From: Eimeria necatrix
Taxonomy: Eukaryota; Apicomplexa; Conoidasida; Eucoccidiorida; Eimeriidae
DNA length: 25,484 nucleotides
Reading direction: 5' to 3'
Assembly (NCBI RefSeq): GCF_000499385.1
Contig: NW_013653552.1
Location: forward strand, 15,001-40,484
The notes below the pieces were generated by a model. The model saw only the letters and a program-made list of their open reading frames with translations, was not told where the DNA came from and searched no databases. This document shows, in pieces, positions 19,270 through 25,484 of the stretch (position 1 is the stretch's first letter; every line of letters starts with the position of its first letter). The translations under genes were made by a program, and so were the position numbers.

Positions 19270-19996
19270 ATCCATACGCTTCCCGATTCTTCTGGGCAAG
19301 AAGGTCTGGGTAATTAATTGATTATATTGCGAAGGCCGTTGTATCTCGAGTGAGACAACATGTTCCCGGCAGCGTGCGTCGCTACACGGAACTAATTGAT
19401 GTGCTTTTCTTACGGCACGCTCCCATTGCTGCATGCCTCGCAATGGAAAGCAGTCACAGCAGCCGCATGCTCGTGTCCATGCTGTCTTGGTAGCTGACTA
19501 CCTGATTCTCTGAGAACCCTCTGCAGCGGCAGAGAAGTTGGCAGCACGGTCATCTTCCCTCCCGTGCAGATTTGCTTGTGTGCCACAGCTTTTGTTGAAC
19601 ATGAAATTTCTTCCGCCGTTGTCCAGGATCCACCCTCTAGCAACTTCGACCTCGGTGTAAGATCATTTTGCTGCTCTTATTTGTGTACTGGACTCTAGCA
19701 GATATCGTGAGCGTTTGACGTGTTTGTTGGAGACAATGGAGGCACCATCTAGGAAATGTCTACGATGAGGAGATCCTGCTTTCCTACATTGACAGAAATC
19801 AAGGAATCCTGCTTGCTTATTTTTTTGTTCACATCAGCCCTTATCAGTGAATGAGGACGTCACTATTGTCTTGAAGGCGTACACACCGTACGCTGGAGTG
19901 CTGCATACGTGGGCCGTCACGCTGTAGGCTCGCTTTCGGCTATTGATTGCAAGCAACCTGAACTGTAATAACTTTTAAAGTGGGACGCTAGCAAAG

Positions 19997-20698
19997 ATGA
20001 TGCTGCTTACTAAGCTACTGCTGGCTTTGTTGTAAGTGCAAGCACTTCCTATCGCCGCACTATGACTGAAACTCACAGAGTGCAACTCCGAACAATGTGA
20101 ACGCACGCAGCTGGATATAAGATTTCCTGCTGTCATTTTTAGCCTGCGTACTGACTTTGCATGTGCAAGCCTTCACTTCACTTGAGCTAGCTTTTAAACT
20201 ACATGATTTGACTGTCAGATATGAGACATTATTCTTGCACAATAAGAAGCGAATCAGGAAAATCGGGGCAGGAGTTTAAGCACTAAATCTGGAGCACCTC
20301 TCAGCTTGCTGCACCGCCTATGTTTTCAGCGACCGGCTCATGCTGGAGCACAGGGAGTGTGTGGACGAGCAGCTTGAAATCCCAAGCCCTTGATTATGTC
20401 ATGCGCACAATCCCTGCATAGATGCCAATGGCTTTTGTGACTAACACAATGACTGCCTGAGCCGGAGTGCTGATGCATTGTACGGTTTTAAATTTACTTG
20501 AAAGCCGCCAATCTGACATTTGCTGTTTCTGTTGTGCACAAGCGTGCTGGCATAATGAAACACTAATTTCCGAGTTACAGATTTCCTCTTTACTATTTTC
20601 CTTCGACACAAACGGAGAATATGGAGGATCTCGTTTTCCGCCGCGACATCTCTGGATACTATCTTTATGTCGACTGTCTAATAAAACCACAGCGAATC
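19997..20698 (+). CDS. First two exons of a putative secreted protein gene (partial model)
   Basis: Exon 1 (19997-20031) encodes MMLLTKLLLAL and ends in GTAAGT, phase 2. Exon 2 (20581-20698) follows CGAGTTACAG, starts with the one base needed, and stays open for 39 codons: FPLYYFPSTQTENMEDLVF, then ISGYYLYVDCLIKPQRI, ending in GTAAGTG, phase 0. The joined N-terminus reads as a signal peptide leading into a mature domain. Separation of a signal peptide by a short first exon is common in apicomplexan secreted proteins. The next exon is not settled; phase-0 candidates follow the strong acceptors at 21206 and 21460. No family is recognised. Confidence 0.4.
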
Positions 20699-22678
20699 GT
20701 AAGTGCGTGCTAATCGTTGTTCCAAAGCCAGTGCGGCAAAGTTGACACCGGGCATGCACAAGAAAGCCAGATTTTATTCCACAGTTAAACTTTCCTGTCC
20801 TTCTTCAGTGACTGCGTACATTGGGAAAACACATTGTTGCATCCGAACAACACTTGGCTCACCGTAAGCTAGACAGCTTCTGGCAGAGTTTGATTCCTCT
20901 AAATTTTTCTCTATATACGAACACTGCAGAAGAAAAACGACCTATGCACATAAGATTATTGGCTGACTCGCATTAGCCACATCAACTCTAAGCCGCCACA
21001 CATGATGTGCTTTTCAGTAGCTTGTGTTGATTCACAGCATTCGAGCCTACAATTTATCGATTGTAGAAGGACATTCAAATTTAGCCGTGCACCTTTTCTG
21101 CTCTGGGAACTGTCGAAATTTCGTTTCTTGTTTACCCACTTTCCTGCACCTCATTTGAGCAGAACGGTGTTTCGCTATTTTCTTATTTCTTAATTCTACC
21201 TGTAGGGCCTAGGCAAACGTGCAAGCCGATGCACGGGCGTAAGCGAAGTACTCTTCTGTTCGTTGTTGACTCACCTGTGGCGACTCAGTGTACAAGTAAA
21301 GACTCGTTCTGTCTAGTGTTCATCCTCGCTTGCTCTGTGTCGCGAGCTTCACGAACAATCTCATTGCTTTTACACAGATAGGAGCCCCAAGTAGTTAATG
21401 GCACGCTTTAACTAAATATAAGAAGTCACTTGAGCAGGATAGTTAAGCTTTTTCCTGTAGATTGCGTTCGATGCCAAAATGTGCTTGTGGGTTCACATGA
21501 ATACGCTTGCTGTCCTGCGATTATGCCGTGCCTTTAAAACGTGTCAAGCTCTGCTGCCCTAACTCTCTGAGCAATTTCAAAAAAGGCGCCATAAATTTGG
21601 CATATCATAATGGACATTGCCTGGCCTTCTGCACCCCAGCATTTTTAGCAACTGAAGACTTTTATGTGCTTTCCGATGCTTCTGCAGATAACAAGCTGTG
21701 CGGCCCATCAGCATGCATTTTGTTTCAGGCTGCACATTTCGTTTCAGGCTGCAGTTACTAGCAGTCACTCAAGCAAGTCATTGCTCTAATGAGAATGACA
21801 CACTGCAAGCGTCTACAATTTCATGCTGAATCTGAACCAAAACTTCAAATGCGAGTAAAGCGTTGCATAATTATTATGCTGGACATTTTTCTTAATGCGC
21901 CGTATGGTCCTAGGGCCTCACTCTAGGGGTGGATGGCTGACAACGTCTGTGCTTTTCTCCTTCATTTGTCCAACGTGACCAGCGGCATATCATTCGGCTT
22001 ATTTAGTAGTAAGCAAGCGGCGTGCAACCAGGCGCCCTGATCCTGTTCCTCTGACTGTCTTCGAAAAAGGTCGACGCAAGTATCTACTGCAATGTTTCAT
22101 CTTCAAGTCAGCAGCGGGTGCTACGAATCGATACAGGAATCATTGGCCACTTTGAATGCTTGCATAGTTGACGTTCTACTCTTACGCAGCACTTCTGATT
22201 TGAAGACGCAGTACCCTATTAGATGAAAAAGCGCACCTCTGCAACATCAATACATGATATAGGCCGTGGTAAAACGCTGATTGGCCTGCAGGTATCAAGT
22301 GTTATATAAAATTTTGGGTTTTCGTTGTCTCTGGCGTTTGGGATTATCGTGTGCTATGGCAAACAGGTTATGAGCTCATTCTGCTTAGTCGTTTTATTGC
22401 AGGCCCTCGCTATTGCTTCATGATCGAGCCTCTGCTGTAAAATGATGGGCTGGATGGCTCACTCGGTGCTCCTTGGGCCAGTCGGAAACTGGAATTTAGG
22501 TGCAGTTTATTCCACGAATTTTAGTGGCTTCTTGAAGCTTAGCGGCTTGTGCGTTAGACTGTCTGAGATGCATTACCGCTGTGCAGCGCACATTTGCCAG
22601 CCACAAACACTCTTGAGTCAGCAAAAGGGTAGTTCTGCATCTCCGTCAGCAGTTGAGCAGGCCTATGGTGTTTTCCAG
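20699..22678. other. Probable intronic or intergenic sequence
   Basis: It contains good acceptor-like sites (TTTCTTAATTCTACCTGTAG at 21206; CTTTTTCCTGTAG at 21460) with short open stretches behind them, and a direct repeat GTTTCAGGCTGCA (21724 and 21741). A 55-bp open segment at 20808-20862 is bounded by TTCTTCAG and GTAAGC but is out of phase with the 20698 exon. Nothing is firm enough for a gene call. Confidence 0.4.
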
Positions 22679-23493
22679 GGCATCTCAAAAGATGCAGTGG
22701 CGCTGTCGATGAAGAAGAATGCCATGAACTGACCAAACGTGAGTGGCTGGCGCGAGCAAGCTCCCCACTGTGTCGTACCCGACAGTACACATAAATTGGA
22801 AGATATACTTCGCCGCTTAGTGATACTGAGCTTTTCTTGTTGATGCACATATAGCCACTGTTTAAGGAGCCTTCTTGCTAGCGCCGGTATAAGAGTTTCG
22901 TGAATAATACCGCCAGTGTGCTAAGGCAATTTTGTGCCTGCCTTGGTTCATTGTTGCGCTGTTTGAGCAATAGAAACCCTTCTGAGCGTGCAGCTGTACC
23001 TGTTTCATAACGCATCCACCATGGGAATTACCAATTCTGCTTAGGGAGAATAGAAACAAAGCACTGTCAGCTTCATGCAGCCATCACAATTTTGCAGAGT
23101 TTACGACCAGCAGTTGAAGGCTCGTGCGCTGAAGTAAAATGAATTTGGTTGCGGCGGCTGCCCGTGTAGCGCCGATAGCGATCGTTCGTTCCTGCGTATC
23201 CAGCTGAAAAATATCGCACATCAGCGCGAAGAGATTAGAAGAGACTAGCTTACCGCGATTTCTGTTTAATAGCACACGAAATTTTGTTTCGCCGTTGCAG
23301 AGGTAATGTGAAGGCGGTGTCGCATCAGCTCAGACCCTGCTTATCGCATGCGAATTCAGAAGACTGCAGGCAAAGCATTGAGAATCTTGCTGCACAATTG
23401 ACTGCTGAGACTCAACGTCGCACAGCTTTGTCACTACAAATGGTGGCGAACTCTCGTGCACGTGTTTGCTGTATTGTGGGAGGACATGACTAA
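22679..23493 (+). CDS. Two joined exons encoding a Cys-containing helical segment (partial)
   Basis: Exon 22679-22738 follows GGTGTTTTCCAG and ends in GTGAGT: HLKRCSGAVDEEECHELTK. Exon 23303-23493 follows CGCCGTTGCAGAG and matches its phase: NVKAVSHQLRPCLSHANSED, then CRQSIENLAAQLTAETQ, closing at TGA. Together they give paired cysteines at regular helical spacing. They may continue the gene whose signal-peptide exon is at 19997, since strand and order agree, but I could not bridge the phase. Family unknown. Confidence 0.35.
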
Positions 23494-23733
23494 CAAAAGC
23501 TCCTCGCAGAAAGCAGGACGTAGCTTTCCTTAAGGCTACCTGTAGCCAAACTTGGCTTGGTTCGTGTAGGCTTTGTAGCCCTTGCTGCGAGCTCTTCATT
23601 GGACATCTGATGAACAGTGGCCTTTGACTGACTGGACTGGATGGTTTAAGTGGAAAGTGTTCGTTTCCCATACGTACTAGTGGGCATCGTGTATTTCCAG
23701 CTTTCTCACTAACATTATGTTGCTGGGCTACAG

Positions 23734-23916
23734 GGAGTCCGTTTTTGCAACATGCGGCACTTGAGTGGCTGTTCAGGGTTTTTGTGTATTCAGCTTGGCA
23801 TGGGAACATCAAGGTTAACGGAACCTCCAATTACCAGCCACCGTCAGTGGGCGCAGTACAGCTGCTTGAAAGTTTTCCCGTTTTTGCCTAAGTACCTCGC
23901 GATGCTCTTGATGTGA
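23734..23916 (+). CDS. Possible terminal exon, SAG-like pattern (weak)
   Basis: After the acceptor TGGGCTACAG, 60 codons stay open to TGA at 23916: VRFCNMRHLSGCSGFLCIQL, then GTSRLTEPPITSHRQWAQYS and a hydrophobic end PFLPKYLAMLLM. The order Cys, LC(I/L), a Leu/Thr-Pro-rich stretch, then QW resembles the C-terminal strand and helix of Eimeria TA4/SAG surface antigens, and the end resembles the segment at about 17900-18030. The similarity is short and from memory. Confidence 0.25.
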   Translation, partial: GVRFCNMRHLSGCSGFLCIQLGMGTSRLTEPPITSHRQWAQYSCLKVFPFLPKYLAMLLM

Positions 23917-24432
23917 TTAAGCAGCAGCTTGTCACAATATCTTTACTCACGGGGAACGAAAGAGTGATGAGAAAAGCATTGCTTCCCGCAAAGACCTCCG
24001 GCTCCTTCTCGAAGTGACCTAACTTAGCGTGCTCCAATATTTCTGCAAACAAACGTTCCTTTTTACTCCCTGCAATCGTGTATGCAGTAAACACAAGGTT
24101 TGGCACTCGCCTGTGCTCACTGTTGTGCAACCGTCGGCGCGTAAAGAGTTTCCGCAGATTGTGCGTAGCGGGGAAGCTGTTTCAGTGTCAGTGCTTGTGG
24201 TTTTGTGCGCAGATGCAGAAACATGTAACCATCGTATGTTGGTAAGGCGTTTTGACCTACGTACTGCGCAAGTGACGCAGAATGGAAAGGCTTGTAATTT
24301 TTGGATCAATCATTTTCCTGTAACAGACGCTCTTTCTCGTTGCTGCTGCTGGATCCATTGGAGCCTTACATTAAGACGATACCTTTGATGAACTCCACAT
24401 AGTGCAGTTTTTCTTTGCTGATGTTTGTGTAG

Positions 24433-24832
24433 CGCCTTCGACGGCCGTGACTGTGGCAAATACTACTGTGTGGTGGAGTCGAGTTTGCTTATCTTGCCCA
24501 AGAGCAATCACGCGACACAGCTCAACTCGGTCGTTCCTAAGCTGCCAAAGGCTCTACACAGAAACCTTGCAGCATTTTACGAAGTGCCTGGATGCTGCAG
24601 CTGGGTAGCGCGTGCAAGTTTAACAGAAATTGGTGTTTGCTCTGGCGGTCGTGGGGATAGCTGTCTACGAGCTAAGTTTCCCTTTGCCTGCTTGCATGCA
24701 GGTTGCTGCATTTGCTTGCTCAGCGGGAATAAAGATTTCATGAGAGGTGTCTCACGGAAGGCCAAAGACCTGCACTCGGTACTACGTTTGCCTTTGTTAA
24801 CCCGTTCATTGCCCTGGCCGGAAGTCAACTAA
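24433..24832 (+). CDS. Possible exon(s) of a Cys-rich protein, hypothetical
   Basis: After a long pyrimidine tract and TGTGTAG, the frame reads AFDGRDCGKYYCVVESSLL and stays open for 133 codons to TAA at 24832. It includes RKAKDLHSVLRLPLL near the end, which might be a separate exon after GCTTGCTCAG (24720). Cysteine is frequent. CGKYYCVVE recalls SGYYLYVDC in the exon at 20581. There is no recognised family and no start codon. Confidence 0.25.
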
Positions 24833-25484
24833 CATCGGCGAAGTGCAGTCAGTGGGTGATTTTTGTTTTTGCAGTGTCGGAGCTCACCGCTCTTGGTTTG
24901 GAGGGTTGTTGGCAGTTTCAGTTCTTCTGAAGTTTTCGAAATATGCTGTGCTTGAGTGCGTGTCCGATGTCCTGTTCGGCTTTTGCTGCATTATTAATGG
25001 TTGTGGTTGAACAGCAACTTGGCAGCCGCGTGTCGGAGTTTGCACAATGGTGAAGTAACTAGCGTAATCGCTTGGCCAAGCGCCATGCGTATGTTGGAAT
25101 GTCGTGATCCGCCGACAATTAACAGGCGAAACACAGGGATAACCCACAACGATTCGTATTGGTAGTCGGGTTTTTTTGACGAACGTCGTAGAGTCACCAT
25201 CATGCCGTAGGGCCTCTTTGCGAAGTAAAGAGGCCCCAGAGGTTGCCGGCGAGTGTTCGGTCCTCCGATCTAGTTGCGGTGCATGCAGACATGCTTATTT
25301 GTGCACCAAGGGCAGTTTAGCTGGTCCGCACACACACAGCGCGTGCGTAGAGCTGCGGGAGTTTTTATTGCTACTTTGCTCGTAGCTCAGCGACAATGAC
25401 GGTGCAAAATGTGAAGAGACAACGACTTGCTAATTTACTTGGCGCGCACGCACGGCATTAAACTGCTTTTGATTTTCCATTACA
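24833..25484. other. No supported feature at the right edge
   Basis: Only short open frames on both strands, without conserved motifs or paired splice sites that I trust. A small near-palindrome AGGGCCTCTTTGCGAAGTAAAG/AGGCCCC lies at about 25210-25236. Confidence 0.5.

Noticed and set aside
23330..23830. Minus-strand open frame of 166 codons
   Set aside because: It overlaps better-supported plus-strand exons bounded by splice sites. It shows no signal peptide or domain.
1..25484. tRNA, rRNA and snRNA genes
   Set aside because: No cloverleaf with TTCGA-type T-arm and no rRNA-like block was seen by eye. A tRNAscan or Infernal run would be decisive.

Overview
The window looks like apicomplexan nuclear DNA, most probably Eimeria (chicken coccidia). 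The left 14.4 kb is saturated with CAG/CTG triplet runs that are translated into poly-Q, poly-S and poly-A inside genes. It also holds many interstitial AAACCCT/TTTAGGG telomere-like arrays and TTTA tracts. This is the repeat-rich (R) segment type described for Eimeria chromosomes. At about 14.4 kb it changes abruptly to repeat-poor (P) sequence that continues to the right edge.

R segment. Positions 8636 to 1 (minus strand) encode one large multi-exon gene, which I identify as tubulin-folding cofactor D (TBCD). The conserved HEAT-like core is intact but interrupted by homopolymeric amino-acid runs, so the predicted protein is about 2,100 residues against roughly 1,200 in animals. Nine exons can be placed. 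Splice phases agree at most junctions (exons 2-4 and 5-9). The exon 1 donor and exon 4 donor are not settled, and the last few codons lie beyond the left edge. After about 2.4 kb of telomere-like, AT-rich and CAG sequence without a convincing gene comes a second minus-strand gene (12216-11050) for a cyclin-fold protein. Between 12.2 and 14.4 kb there are only repeats, including a 10-bp TGCATGCAAA array.

P segment (14.4-25.5 kb). Coding signal is weak and divided into small exons on the plus strand. The best candidates are a two-exon membrane protein with a signal peptide (16500-17444) and a gene starting with a signal-peptide exon (19997-20698). Further cysteine-bearing exons lie at 22.7-24.8 kb. 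I recognise no family with confidence; a distant link to Eimeria surface antigens (SAG) is possible. A 64-bp-arm inverted repeat lies at 15543-15704.

The most unusual signal is a 14-bp palindrome family, GGTGTnnGTACACC. It occurs 11 times between 1.9 and 14.0 kb, in coding sequence (three different reading frames), in non-coding sequence, and on both strands. I found no copy in the P segment. Other points of interest are a near-perfect 145-bp tandem duplication carrying a TBCD exon end and its splice donor, and sense-strand CTG tracts in front of seven of eight TBCD splice acceptors.
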